Assembly: GCA_030037885.1 (NCBI GenBank)
Contig: JASHPU010000203.1
Span: 1-44,108, forward strand
DNA length: 44,108 bases
Direction of reading: 5' to 3'
From: Xanthobacteraceae bacterium
GTDB lineage: Bacteria > Pseudomonadota > Alphaproteobacteria > Rhizobiales > Xanthobacteraceae
The notes below the pieces were generated by a model. The model did no database searches. It was not told the origin of the DNA and saw only the letters and a list, made by a program, of their open reading frames with translations. The position numbers and the translations under genes are program-made. Below, one piece after another: positions 8,927 through 20,616 of this stretch. Position 1 is the first letter of the stretch; the number at the start of each line of letters is the position of its first letter.

Positions 8927-9280
8927 TCACCACGGCGCGCAGCGCAAATGGCCTTTCCAATCGCAATAGCCGAAGCCCGGCCGGCAGCAGCCGAACGAGG
9001 CGCGCGTGCAGAAGTAGACCTCGTCATCGAGGCCGCAATGGTTCGAGCAGTAGAAGCGGCCCGCGCCATCGAAATGGCAATGGTTGCGGAACCTCGGCGG
9101 CAACGCCCGGGGAGGCTGCCAATCTGCCGCGATCAGCGGCGTGTCATTCAATCCTCTGTCGAGCGCCAAGCACGAGCCGCCAAGAGAAAACGCGAAAGCG
9201 ATCGTCGATGCCGCGAGGCCGGCAACGCCCGCACGTCTAGGCAATCGAGTACGGATCATCCCCAGCATCGCGGTCTTCAT
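8927..9280 (-). CDS. Small exported cysteine-rich protein of unknown function
   Basis: 117 aa with a basic N-terminus and a hydrophobic stretch (AGVAGLAASTIAFAFSLGG) consistent with a signal peptide. The mature part carries eight Cys in a compact pattern: HCHFDGAGRFYCSNHCG, then YFCTR, GCCRPGFGYCDW and RCAPW. This suggests disulfides or metal binding in the periplasm. The first ATG (9278-9280) overlaps the stop of the upstream sensor kinase as ATGA, indicating translational coupling. AGGAAGG directly abuts that ATG, so the in-frame ATG at 9268 is a realistic alternative start. No family is recognised with certainty, although similar small proteins occur in Bradyrhizobium-like genomes (recollection). 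Confidence 0.72.
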   Translation of the reverse strand: MKTAMLGMIRTRLPRRAGVAGLAASTIAFAFSLGGSCLALDRGLNDTPLIAADWQPPRALPPRFRNHCHFDGAGRFYCSNHCGLDDEVYFCTRASFGCCRPGFGYCDWKGHLRCAPW

Positions 9281-10935
9281 CCTTCCTGTGCTTCGGCGAC
9301 CGGCTCGGCCGCCTGCGTTTCGCGCGGCGGCGACTCCTTGCCGGCGGACGCATGGCTGATCGGCAGGTCAATGGTGAAACGCGAGCCGGCGCCTTCCCGG
9401 CTCTCCACCGCGACACGGCCGCCGTGCCGGTCGACGACCATCTTCACGAAATGAAGACCGACGCCGGTGCCGACGATGCCGGAGACGTTGCTGCCGCGAT
9501 GATAGCGCTCGAACAGCCGCTCGAGGTCGGCCGGCGGAATGCCGATGCCGTGGTCCGTGATCGCCACGGTGGCTTCGGTTGCGGTGCTCGCGGCGGCGAC
9601 CTCGATGGCGCCGCCGTGCGGCGAGTATTTGACCGCGTTCGAGAGGAGATTGCTGAACACCTGGAACAGCAATTTGGCGTCGCCATTGACCGGCAGCGGC
9701 ACGCCGGCAAAGCGCTCGACGATCTGAGCGCCCGGCACCATCTCGCGATGCAGCTGGCAGACTTCGCGCAGTAGCGCTGCCAGATCGATCGCGGCCGGCT
9801 CGTAGTACAGGCCGGCGCTGCCGTCGGTCAGCCGCGATGAATTGAGCAGATTGTCGATCAGGTGTGTCATGCGCAAAACGGCGCTGCGGATTTTTCCGGC
9901 GCGTTCGCCGATCTCGGCGGGCCGCACCGCCTCCTTGGTCTTGTCGAGGCGGCGGGCATGGCCGTCGATCACGGTCAACGGCGTGCGGAATTCGTGCGAC
10001 GCCATGGAGACGAAATTGCGCTGCAAGAGCGCGAGCCGCTGCTCCTGCGCCAATTGCTCCTCGAGCATGGCGGCCTGGCGCGCCAGCGTGCGCTGGCTGC
10101 GCATCAGCTCGATGGCATTGTTGCGGAAGATCACGGTCGCCTGCGCCATCTCGCCGATCTCGTCGCGCCGCTCGGTGCCGGCGATATCGACCGCGGTGTC
10201 GCTTCCGGCGAGCCGGCGCATGCGGTCGGCAAGGCGGCGCAGCGGCTGCGAGATCGAGCGGCTGATGTGGATCAGCGCGGCAACCACCAGCACGCCGGCG
10301 ACCAGCATGACCAGCACGATCAGCCACAGCGCCTGCCGATAGGCGACGCCGAGCCGGTCGCTTGCCGCCTGCGCGTCGACGACGGCGCGATCGGTCAATT
10401 GGCCGAGCGTGTCGCTTGCTGCATTGTAAGCGGCGCGCGATCGACCGCGGTAGATCGCAACCGCCTCGGCCTTGCGGCCGCTGCGCGACAATTCCAGCAT
10501 CTGATTGACGATGGCGCGGTACGCGGTCCAGTGCTGCTTGAATTGCCCGTAAAGCTCGTTCTCGGCGGCGTCATGGCGGATACGCTCGAACTCGCGCTCG
10601 GAGTCGGCGATGATGCGGTCGAGCTTGGCCATTTCGCTCTCGCTCGCCGCGGTCTCGGCCGCACCCGCGGACAAAAGATTGCCGCCTTCGATGGCGCGGA
10701 AGTCGGAGGTGTAATTGTTGAGATCGCCGAGCGCGCGCATGGTCGGCAGCCAGGTCTGCGCGACCTCGGCCGACAGCGCATCGAAATTGCTCAGCCGCCA
10801 CAGGCTGAACGCGCCCAGCGCCGCGACCAGCGCGAAGAACAACAGGAAGACCGCGGCCAAATGGAAGCGGATCGATCGCGGCTGCCGCATGCAAAGGCCC
10901 ATCGCTGCCAAGACGCGCGCCGGCCGGCTTGCCAT
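9277..10935 (-). CDS. Membrane sensor histidine kinase with 4-helix-bundle sensor and HAMP
   Basis: 552 aa. TM1 is at about 24-46. A helical periplasmic region at ~47-200 contains TWLPTMRALGDLNNYTSDFR, as in 4HB_MCP-type sensors. TM2 is at about 203-223 and HAMP at ~224-278. A short coiled coil leads into HisKA with phosphoacceptor His314 (SMASHEFRTPL). The HATPase has N box (FSNLLSNAVKYSP), G1 (DHGIGIPP) and G2 (GTGVGLHFV). It autophosphorylates on His and should pass phosphate to the LuxR-type regulator encoded divergently 124 bp away. The stimulus is unknown. Its stop overlaps the start of the cysteine-rich exported protein, and the deacetylase follows, so the three may form one transcript. 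ATG 10890 (MRQPRSIRF) is an alternative start. Confidence 0.93.
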   Translation of the reverse strand: MASRPARVLAAMGLCMRQPRSIRFHLAAVFLLFFALVAALGAFSLWRLSNFDALSAEVAQTWLPTMRALGDLNNYTSDFRAIEGGNLLSAGAAETAASESEMAKLDRIIADSEREFERIRHDAAENELYGQFKQHWTAYRAIVNQMLELSRSGRKAEAVAIYRGRSRAAYNAASDTLGQLTDRAVVDAQAASDRLGVAYRQALWLIVLVMLVAGVLVVAALIHISRSISQPLRRLADRMRRLAGSDTAVDIAGTERRDEIGEMAQATVIFRNNAIELMRSQRTLARQAAMLEEQLAQEQRLALLQRNFVSMASHEFRTPLTVIDGHARRLDKTKEAVRPAEIGERAGKIRSAVLRMTHLIDNLLNSSRLTDGSAGLYYEPAAIDLAALLREVCQLHREMVPGAQIVERFAGVPLPVNGDAKLLFQVFSNLLSNAVKYSPHGGAIEVAAASTATEATVAITDHGIGIPPADLERLFERYHRGSNVSGIVGTGVGLHFVKMVVDRHGGRVAVESREGAGSRFTIDLPISHASAGKESPPRETQAAEPVAEAQEG

Positions 10936-11059
10936 CGCGACGGCGCCTTATCATACACTTATACAGGAGGCCGGCGGGCCGGCCAAACCGCGCGCAGCAA
11001 GCGTTCATGCGCGCGTGGCGGCGCAGCGGCCGATGCCAACCAGTCGGTTACGGTTTACG

Positions 11060-11665
11060 ATGTCTGAAGCGCCGAAAAAAATCCTCTGCATCGAAGACGA
11101 CCGCGAGACCGCGGCGCTGATCGCCGAGGAATTGGTCGATCGCGGCTACGACGTGACCCTCGCCCATGACGGCCGCGAAGGGCTTGCCGCCGTCCTGCGG
11201 ATCATGCCGGATCTGGTGCTGTCGGACGTCAGCATGCCGGCGATGTCGGGCTTCGAGCTGTTGGATCGGCTGGTGGCGCTGGCGCCGCGCTTTACCCGCA
11301 TGCCGTTCGTGTTTCTGACCGCGCTCACCGACCGCGACAACGAGCTCAAGGGCCGGCAATTGGGCGCCGACGATTACGTCACCAAGCCGATCGATTTCGA
11401 CATGCTGGCGGCGATCATCGCGGCCCGGCTCGCCGGGGTGGCCCGCGCCGGACTATGGCCGAAGACGATCGCGCTCAATGAGCGCGAGGTCGAGGTGCTG
11501 ACCTGGGTGGCGCGCGGCAAGACCTCCGCCGACATCGCGCAAATCATCGGCCTGACCAAGCGCACCGTCGACTTTCACATCGACAATGCCAGGGAAAAGC
11601 TCGGCGCGGCGACCCGCACCGAGGCGGTGGTCAAGGCGGCGAGCGGCAAGCTGATCGAGCCGTAG
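11060..11665 (+). CDS. Two-component response regulator, receiver plus LuxR-type HTH
   Basis: 201 aa. The receiver domain (about 6-125) has the acidic pair E12/D13/D14, phosphoacceptor D56 (LVLSDVSMP), Thr in FLTAL and Lys in DDYVTKP. The C-terminal LuxR/NarL-type helix-turn-helix lies at ~138-195 (LNEREVEVLTWVARGKTSADIA ... KRTVDFHIDNAREKLGA). The receiver is more like OmpR/CheY members than NarL in its spacing, a mixed type seen in alphaproteobacteria. ATG 11060 begins the conserved domain; the open frame upstream is only extension. The sensor kinase is divergent, so the 10936-11059 gap must contain both promoters. The kinase-regulator pair is inferred from position. Confidence 0.93.
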   Translation: MSEAPKKILCIEDDRETAALIAEELVDRGYDVTLAHDGREGLAAVLRIMPDLVLSDVSMPAMSGFELLDRLVALAPRFTRMPFVFLTALTDRDNELKGRQLGADDYVTKPIDFDMLAAIIAARLAGVARAGLWPKTIALNEREVEVLTWVARGKTSADIAQIIGLTKRTVDFHIDNAREKLGAATRTEAVVKAASGKLIEP

Positions 11666-11680
11666 CCGCACTTTCGACTG

Positions 11681-11818
11681 TCATTCCGGATCGCCGCGAA
11701 GCGGCGAGTCCGCAATCCATAACCCCGGCACAGGGATTATGGATTGCGGGCTCCTCGCGGAGCTTGTCATCGGGCCGGCCCACTTCGGGCCGGACCCGTT
11801 GGCTCGGCCCCGGAATGA
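11681..11818. repeat. Composite inverted-end repeat (TCATTCCGG ... CCGGAATGA)
   Basis: Ends TCATTCCGG (11681-11689) and CCGGAATGA (11810-11818) are perfect inverted repeats. Nested hairpins are GATCGCCGCGAAGCGGCGA, GCAATCCATAA/TTATGGATTGC, and GGGCCGGCCC/GGGCCGG around ACTTC. It lies between the convergent response-regulator and membrane-protein genes and could act as a two-way transcription barrier. No coding content. Confidence 0.75.
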
Positions 11819-11826
11819 CGAATCAA

Positions 11827-12183
11827 TCACCACACCGCGATAAGACAAATGAGCGAGAACGGCACCGCCACCAGGCCGAGATAGAGCCAGGTGCGGTAGC
11901 CGTGCTTGTCGCGCGGCCCCCTGAACAACTGGACCACAAGCCATACCGCAACGGCAAAGCCGAGCAGCATGCGCACCATGTCGCTCGGCGTGTCGTAAGC
12001 GGTCCAGAACGTCTCGTTTTGCGGCATGCTGACCAGAAACGTGATCAGCACCAGCACGACAATGAACAGCGTGCGCAAGACAATGGCGGCAATGCGCAGG
12101 CCGGCCGGAATCGGGTCGTCCGGCAGCGCCGCTTCGGGTGGATTGTCGAGCCGCGCCACTTGCTTGCTCCAAAAGGCATGCAT
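11827..12183 (-). CDS. Small integral membrane protein, function unknown
   Basis: 118 aa. Three hydrophobic segments are visible: ~29-51 (LRIAAIVLRTLFIVVLVLI), ~70-88 (MVRMLLGFAVAVWLVVQLF) and ~97-117 (TWLYLGLVAVPFSLICLIAV). The N-terminal 25 residues are polar and proline-containing. No family is recognised. It is separated from the RND locus by 144 bp with its own AT-rich stretch upstream, so it may be independently transcribed. Confidence 0.65.
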   Translation of the reverse strand: MHAFWSKQVARLDNPPEAALPDDPIPAGLRIAAIVLRTLFIVVLVLITFLVSMPQNETFWTAYDTPSDMVRMLLGFAVAVWLVVQLFRGPRDKHGYRTWLYLGLVAVPFSLICLIAVW

Positions 12184-12234
12184 GGCACTGTCTGCTGCCT
12201 GGCCGGCGATGCGCTAGGCGAGGCCTACGCTCCT

Positions 12235-12283
12235 GGCTCCTGCTTAGAGGAGCCCAGCACAAATAATATAAAAATAATATAGA
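12235..12283 (-). promoter_or_regulatory. Hairpin and AT-rich tract between two minus-strand genes
   Basis: GGCTCCT (12235-12241) and AGGAGCC (12248-12254) form a 7-bp stem. Next to it is the very AT-rich stretch 12261-12283 (ATAATATAAAAATAATATA), unusual in this GC-rich DNA. On the minus strand the tract offers TATATT and TATTAT -10-like hexamers about 80-100 nt before the membrane-protein start. No T-run follows the hairpin, so it is not a classical terminator. Confidence 0.35.
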
Positions 12284-12327
12284 TCGGACGAGTGAGTCGG
12301 TGAAGGGGCCGCGCCAGCCGCGGGGCG

Positions 12328-12935
12328 TCACCGCTTGGGACGAAAGCTTGTGCCGTTGATGCCCGTCGCGGCCGGTTTGGCTGGGCCGCCGAGCGGCTTC
12401 AGGCCCGTCACTGGACGCGTGAAGGCAGCGCCGTCGATTGCGCCACGGTTCAAGGCCAGCGGTCGCGGAGGCGGCGCGGCCATTCGCGGCGCCGGCGAAC
12501 TCCTGCCACCGAAGAGCACTGCACCGCCGGATGGCGCGGGCGCGGCGAACGGCGGGACGGCGGCCGCATGGCCGAGAGTGAGCGTGGGCCTCTGGGTTGC
12601 GTCCGGCCGCGGCATCGGCAATCCAATCGCATTGCGATCGACGATCGTCGGGCTGCCGCGGACGATCGATCGCTCGTTGGCAGGCGCAATCTTCAGCTGC
12701 GGCGCCCGGCCGGCGCCGCCCGGCTTGGTCGATCGGCCGGAGGGCAAGCCGATGGGACCATCGCGCTCGCCGCCGCCTTTGTTCTCGCTTGACGCGGCCA
12801 CATGACCCGCCGCGCCGGCATTGGCCGCTGCCGGCTGCTGTGCGAGCACGGCCCGCGTCGACATGGCGGCGAGCAGCGCGCCCGCCGCCATGCACAGAAC
12901 GATACGCGCGACGTGACGGGGCAATCTTCTCACGC

Positions 12936-12939
<4 letters not shown>
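12328..12939 (-). CDS. Exported proline/alanine-rich protein coupled to the RND pump gene
   Basis: 203 aa. An N-terminal signal peptide is likely (MSVRRLPRHVARIVLCMAAG, then LLAAMSTRAVLAQ with an AxA-type cleavage site). The mature part is low-complexity, rich in Pro, Ala, Gly and Arg, with no Cys and few His or Met, hence no obvious metal-binding motif. Its ATG overlaps the stop of the RND gene as ATGA, so it is the last cistron of the efflux operon and translationally coupled. The antisense frame is also open here but lacks a signal sequence or context. Function unknown; a cell-envelope partner of the pump is possible but not shown. Confidence 0.65.
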
Positions 12940-16160
<3,221 letters not shown>

Positions 16161-16213
16161 GGCCTGATTCTCACTCGGCTGCGGCGCGCGCGGTCATCAC
16201 AATCCACCGCCCG

Positions 16214-17434
16214 TTAAGGGGATTCGGTCGCCAGCGTATTGCTGAGAAACAGCGCGCCGTCGGTGGCGACCAGCTCGCCGACCTTGACGCCTTCGACAAT
16301 CTGCCGGTAACCGTTGCGCTCTTGGCCGATCTTGACCGTTCGCCGGGTGAAGCGGCGGCGGTCGGCGGTCACCCAGACGGTCATGGTGCCGTCGCCTTCG
16401 CGAACCACGCCGGCGCCCGGAATCGCCGGCGAGCGAACCGGCGCGCCGACGCTGATGGTGAAATTGGCGAACATGCCCGCGCGCAATTCGTGCTGCGGGT
16501 CCTTGATGATGGAGCGCACCAGGACGCGGCGGGTGTTGGGGTCCACGGTCGAGCCGATGGTGGTGACCGTGCCGTCGAACACCCGGCCGGGAAAGGCGCC
16601 GATGCGGACCTGCACCTGCTGGCCGACGCGGAACGCCGGGCTGTCGGTTTCCGCGACGTTCGCCAGCATCCACATGGTGTCGATGTTGGCGACCGTGAAC
16701 GGCGCCGGCGGGTTGGCGGGCTGCACGTACAGGCCCGGCGCCGCGTTGCGCGCGGTGATCCGCCCATCGATCGGACTCGGCACGACCAGCGTCGGGTCGG
16801 CCATGCGCTGCTTGACGATCCGGTCGATGTCGGCGTCGCTCTTGCCGAACAGCCGCACCGCATCGCGCGCCGCCCGCAGGTTGCCCTCGGCGGTCTGCTG
16901 GTCGGAGACCGCCTGTTCGAGATCGTGCTGCGAAACCGCGCGCGTCGCGTAGAGGTCGCGGTTGCGCGCCAGATTGCGCGTGGTGAAATCCAGGACGCCC
17001 GCCGCGGCAATCAAGGTCGACTCCGCCTGCAACAGATCGGGGCTGTCGATGATGAACAGCTTCTGGCCTTTTTTCACGTCGTCGCCGATTTCGGCGAACA
17101 GGCCGATGATGCGGCCCGGATAGGGGGTGAAAACCTGCACCGCCAAATCCTCGTTGAAATCGATGCTGCCGACCGCTTCCTTGTCGACGGGGAATTCCCG
17201 CGCCTCGACCGGCTCGACCTTGACCGCGGTGAGCTGGGCATCCGTCAGGTCGACGCTGTCCGGATCGTGCCGCGCCGCGGCGGCCGCATCGCTCGGTGCG
17301 GCGCGCGCCGCTGTCGCGCCGATATCGGGGTTAGCCGCCTGCCCGGACGGCCAGCTCCAATAGAGCAGCGATGCGACGCCGATCAGCGCGACCGCGCCTG
17401 CCGTTATCCGGCTCTTTGTCGTGCCAGGGACCAT
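16214..17434 (-). CDS. RND periplasmic adaptor (membrane fusion protein, HlyD/CusB type)
   Basis: 406 aa. An N-terminal signal anchor is visible (ITAGAVALIGVASLLYWSW). The lipoyl/barrel-sandwich half-motif is FTPYPGRIIGLFAEIGDDVKKGQKLF, followed by the alpha-hairpin ~140-215. The second lipoyl half contains VPSPIDGRITARNAAPGLYV. The beta-barrel (VANVAETDSPAFRVGQQVQVRIGAFPG region) and membrane-proximal domain follow. It links the RND pump to an outer-membrane channel. No His-rich CzcB-like N- or C-terminal extension is present. It is the first gene of the minus-strand operon; the outer-membrane component is divergent. Confidence 0.92.
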   Translation of the reverse strand: MVPGTTKSRITAGAVALIGVASLLYWSWPSGQAANPDIGATAARAAPSDAAAAARHDPDSVDLTDAQLTAVKVEPVEAREFPVDKEAVGSIDFNEDLAVQVFTPYPGRIIGLFAEIGDDVKKGQKLFIIDSPDLLQAESTLIAAAGVLDFTTRNLARNRDLYATRAVSQHDLEQAVSDQQTAEGNLRAARDAVRLFGKSDADIDRIVKQRMADPTLVVPSPIDGRITARNAAPGLYVQPANPPAPFTVANIDTMWMLANVAETDSPAFRVGQQVQVRIGAFPGRVFDGTVTTIGSTVDPNTRRVLVRSIIKDPQHELRAGMFANFTISVGAPVRSPAIPGAGVVREGDGTMTVWVTADRRRFTRRTVKIGQERNGYRQIVEGVKVGELVATDGALFLSNTLATESP

Positions 17435-17495
17435 CGCTCCGCTGCCGAATGCCCAGAATCGCCATTACAAGCCACCCGATGGGCCGGGCGGTCTA

Positions 17496-17511
17496 CTGTC
17501 AATAATCACAG
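17496..17511. promoter_or_regulatory. Candidate operator 1: CTGTCA-ATAA-TCACAG
   Basis: Near-perfect dyad (one mismatch) centred about 70 bp upstream of the adaptor start. It closely matches the perfect dyad at 17673-17690 in the same 457-bp divergent gap. The layout CTGT(C/G)A-N4-TCACAG resembles CRP/FNR-family half-sites but with a 4-bp core spacer. Regulator unknown. Confidence 0.45.
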
Positions 17512-17672
17512 GATATCAGCGCTATATTTCAGGACTTAAACGACTCATCAAAGCTTATCACGGATGCCGCCCGCTCGCCGCCAAGGTGGCGCGCCGGTGC
17601 TTTGGCAGGCAGGTGCTTTGGCGGGCAGTCGCCGCTCTTTCAGCCAGCAGCGCGCGGCGCAGCGCTGATGCG

Positions 17673-17690
17673 ACTGTGACGAATCACAGT
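17673..17690. promoter_or_regulatory. Candidate operator 2: perfect dyad ACTGTGACGAATCACAGT
   Basis: ACTGTGA and TCACAGT are perfect 7-bp inverted repeats with CGAA between them. The dyad lies about 200 bp before the outer-membrane lipoprotein start. The rest of 17435-17891 holds no gene: the frame from 17421 to the lipoprotein start is open by chance and its translation is low-complexity. Confidence 0.5.
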
Positions 17691-17891
17691 GCACACGCTC
17701 CGCGGATTCATCCACAGTGTTGCGGGATAAGCACAGCCAACGCTGGCAAAGTTGGAAATAATGTGCGGGGGTTTGTCGTGCGTCGGTCGAGCGGTCTCCG
17801 CAAACGCCGCGCCGGGGGCGTGCGTGGCTGCGATCGCTGGGCGTCGCACCGGCCGGTAGCCGGTCAGTCACCGCCGTCATTGCAGCTGCAC

Positions 17892-19439
17892 ATGGTCGTT
17901 GTCGCGGTCAAGTGGATCTTTTCGTGCGCGGCTACGGCGCTGGCCGCTGCTTTATTGGCCGGCTGCGCGGTCGGTCCCGATTTCCGCTCCCCTGTGGCGC
18001 CGGAGATCACCCGCTACACCAGAGAGCCGCTCGCGTTGCGCACGTCTTCGGCTGCGGTGAGCGGCGGCGCGGCGCAGCATTTCGACCTCGGCCGCGACGT
18101 TCCGCTGCAATGGTGGAAGGTGTTCAAATCGCCGGCGCTCGATGCGCTGGTCGCGCAGGCGCTGCAAAAAAATCCGACGGTGCAATCGGCGCTGGCCAGT
18201 CTGCGCGCGGCCAAGCAGGCGGTCTATGCCCAGGAGGGCAAGTACTTTCCGCTGGTCCAAGCCAATTTCAATCCGACCTACCAGCGGACTTCGGCGGCGA
18301 TAGCGCCGGTGCCGGCCTCCGGCGCCCAGGTTTTCGAACTCGACACGGCGCAGCTCCAGGTCGCTTACACGTTCGACGTCTGGGGCCTCAACCGCCGCAC
18401 CGTCGAATCGCTCATCGCCATGGCGGATACGCAACGGTTCCAGACCGAAGCCGCGTATTTGACGCTCATCTCGAACATCGTGGTCGCCGCCGTCACTGAA
18501 GCTTCGCTGCGCGCCCAGATCGACGCCACCAACGACCTCATCAAGATCAACCGCTCGATGGTCGACACGCTGCGGCAGCAGTTCGAAAAAGGTGCGGTGA
18601 CGCGCGGCGATCTCGCGCTGCAAGAGGCCGCTCTGGCCCAAGAGGAGGCCACGTTGCCGCCGCTGCGCAAGGCGCTGCAACAAAACCGCGATCTCATCGC
18701 CGCGCTCGCCGGCGGCTTTGCGAGCGACGGGCCGCGCGCGACGTTCAGGCTCGCCGATTTGCATTTACCGCACGATCTGCCGGTCAGCCTGCCGTCGCAA
18801 CTGATCGAGCAGCGCCCCGACATCCGCGCCGCGCAGGAACAGCTCCACGCCGCCAGCGCGCAAATCGGCGTCGCCACCGCGAACATGCTGCCGAGCTTCA
18901 CCATCAACGGCAATGTCGGTTACATGAACACCGCGCTCGCCGGCCTGCTCGCCCCGCAAAACCTGTTCTGGAACCTGGCGGGCAATGCCACGCAGACGGT
19001 ATTCGACGGCGGCACGCTGTTTCACCTGCGCGAACAGGCCAAGGACAATTACCAGGCCGCGGCCTGGACCTATCGGAGCACGGTGGTCGGCGCGGTGCAG
19101 AACGTCAGCGACACCTTGCGCGCGATACAGAACGACGCCGATGCGCTGAAGGCGGCGGACGCCTTCGAGCGCGCGGCCAATATCAGCTTCGAGCAGGCGC
19201 ACCGCCAATTCCAGGAAGGCAGCGTCAATGTGCTCACTTTGCTCACGTCGCAGCAGGCGTATCTGCAGGCGGAGATCCAGGTGGTCCAGGCACGCGCCGC
19301 CCGCCTGTCCGACAGCGCGGCTTTGTTCCAGGCGCTCGGCGGCGGCTGGTGGAACCGCGCCGAGCCTTTCCAGGCTCGGATCGTCAATGTCAGCACCGGC
19401 GACGTCCATACGGTCGACGAGCCGCCGCAAACGCATTAA
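17892..19439 (+). CDS. RND efflux outer-membrane lipoprotein (NodT/OprM family)
   Basis: 515 aa from ATG 17892. A lipoprotein signal ends in LLAGC with Cys25 as lipidation site, followed by the family opening AVGPDFRSPVAP. QWWKVFKSPALDALVAQAL is the classical conserved stretch of NodT-type factors. Two OEP repeats follow, with SLPSQLIEQRPDIRAAQEQL (family signature LLERRPDIRxAE) at the start of the second half. It would form the trimeric outer-membrane channel for the divergent adaptor-pump pair. The open frame extends 470 bp upstream but that sequence is not protein-like. The C-terminal ~25 residues after GGGWW are variable. purC follows after 36 bp. Confidence 0.93.
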   Translation: MVVVAVKWIFSCAATALAAALLAGCAVGPDFRSPVAPEITRYTREPLALRTSSAAVSGGAAQHFDLGRDVPLQWWKVFKSPALDALVAQALQKNPTVQSALASLRAAKQAVYAQEGKYFPLVQANFNPTYQRTSAAIAPVPASGAQVFELDTAQLQVAYTFDVWGLNRRTVESLIAMADTQRFQTEAAYLTLISNIVVAAVTEASLRAQIDATNDLIKINRSMVDTLRQQFEKGAVTRGDLALQEAALAQEEATLPPLRKALQQNRDLIAALAGGFASDGPRATFRLADLHLPHDLPVSLPSQLIEQRPDIRAAQEQLHAASAQIGVATANMLPSFTINGNVGYMNTALAGLLAPQNLFWNLAGNATQTVFDGGTLFHLREQAKDNYQAAAWTYRSTVVGAVQNVSDTLRAIQNDADALKAADAFERAANISFEQAHRQFQEGSVNVLTLLTSQQAYLQAEIQVVQARAARLSDSAALFQALGGGWWNRAEPFQARIVNVSTGDVHTVDEPPQTH

Positions 19440-19475
19440 GACGGAAGGCGCACCGGACCACAGTTTGCGATCGCC

Positions 19476-20408
19476 ATGGACATTCTGAAAGCAACCGATT
19501 TCACCTTCCTCGGGCCGAAGACGGAAGGCAAGGTCCGCGACATCTATGATCTCGGCGACAAGCTCGTTCTCGTCACCACCGATCGGCATTCGTCGTTCGA
19601 CCGCATCATCGCCAACGTTCCCTGGAAGGGCCAGGTGCTTAATCAGGTGAGCGCCTGGTGGTTTCAACGCACCAAGGACATCGTTCCCAACCACGTGCTG
19701 GCGATTCCGGATCCCAACGTCACGGTCGGGCGCAAATGCAAGCCGCTGCCGGTCGAGGCCGTGGTGCGCGGCTATCTCACCGGCGTCACCGATACCGCGG
19801 CGTGGACCCGCTACGCCGCCGGCGAGCGCCGCTTCGGCGGCGTCGTGTTGCCGGACGGCATGCGCAAGAATCAACAATTGCCGCAGCCGATCTTCGATCC
19901 GACCACCAAGGAGGCCGCGCACGACCGCACGCTGGCGCCGGAACAGATGATCGCCGAGGGTTTCGTCAGCCGCGCCCTGTTCGACCGTATCAAAGCGACG
20001 GCGTTGGCGCTGTTCGCCCGCGGGCAAGAGGTCGCGTCGCGCAACGGGCTGTTGTTGGTCGACACCAAATACGAGTTCGGCACCGACGGCGACGACAACC
20101 TGGTGCTGATCGACGAGATCCACACGCCGGATTCCTCGCGCTATTGGCAGCGCGATTCATATGCGGCGCGCTTTGCCGCCGGCGAGGAACCGCAATATTT
20201 CGACAAGGAATTTCTGCGGCTGTGGTTTCGCGACCATTGCGATCCGTATCGCGACGCCAGCTTGCCGCCGGCGCCGCCCGAGCTGGTGGCCGAGCTGTCG
20301 CGCCGCTACATCGCCATGTACGAACAGATTACCGGAGCAAAATTCGTGCACGGCGCCACGCCGATCCTGGCGCGGATCGAACGGAACCTGAAAGCGTACA
20401 CATCTTGA
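19476..20408 (+). CDS. purC: Phosphoribosylaminoimidazole-succinocarboxamide synthase
   Basis: 310-aa SAICAR synthetase, the purine-synthesis enzyme that joins CAIR and aspartate using ATP. Recognisable segments are GKVRDIYDLGDKLVLVTTDR (nucleotide-binding start), SSFDRIIANVPWKGQVLNQ, PLPVEAVVRGYLTG, LVDTKYEFG and DEIHTPDSSRYW. The length and the extended C-terminus fit the ~300-aa long form found in many alphaproteobacteria and fungi, rather than the ~240-aa E. coli form. It follows the efflux lipoprotein gene by 36 bp without functional link; it probably has its own signals or reads through. Confidence 0.97.
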   Translation: MDILKATDFTFLGPKTEGKVRDIYDLGDKLVLVTTDRHSSFDRIIANVPWKGQVLNQVSAWWFQRTKDIVPNHVLAIPDPNVTVGRKCKPLPVEAVVRGYLTGVTDTAAWTRYAAGERRFGGVVLPDGMRKNQQLPQPIFDPTTKEAAHDRTLAPEQMIAEGFVSRALFDRIKATALALFARGQEVASRNGLLLVDTKYEFGTDGDDNLVLIDEIHTPDSSRYWQRDSYAARFAAGEEPQYFDKEFLRLWFRDHCDPYRDASLPPAPPELVAELSRRYIAMYEQITGAKFVHGATPILARIERNLKAYTS

Positions 20409-20451
20409 GCGACCGTCAGGCCGCCTGCGCCGCTGTCGCAGCTCTTTATGA

Positions 20452-20493
20452 AATTCCTATAAAAGCGCACGGCTTGCCCTCTCGAATTCCTAT
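20452..20493 (+). promoter_or_regulatory. Direct repeat AATTCCTAT x2 upstream of the kdp cluster
   Basis: AATTCCTAT occurs at 20452-20460 and 20485-20493, start-to-start 33 bp (about three helical turns), in the 208-bp gap between purC and the first kdp-associated ORF. Tandem same-face sites are the usual layout for OmpR-class regulators such as KdpE. Assignment to KdpE is inference. Confidence 0.35.
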
Positions 20494-20616
20494 GCGGCGG
20501 ATGCCACCTGATCGGGACTAAACCAGCGGCCCGGCGCGTCTCTGATCTCATTCAAGGCGGCGCCGCTTGATTGCGTCTCGCTGGCATCAGGTCGCCTATT
20601 TGCCCGGAGCCTTTCC

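Noticed and set aside
17421-17891. N-terminal extension of the outer-membrane lipoprotein
   Set aside because: The lipoprotein signal with lipobox starts at ATG 17892; upstream translation is low-complexity and would bury the signal peptide.
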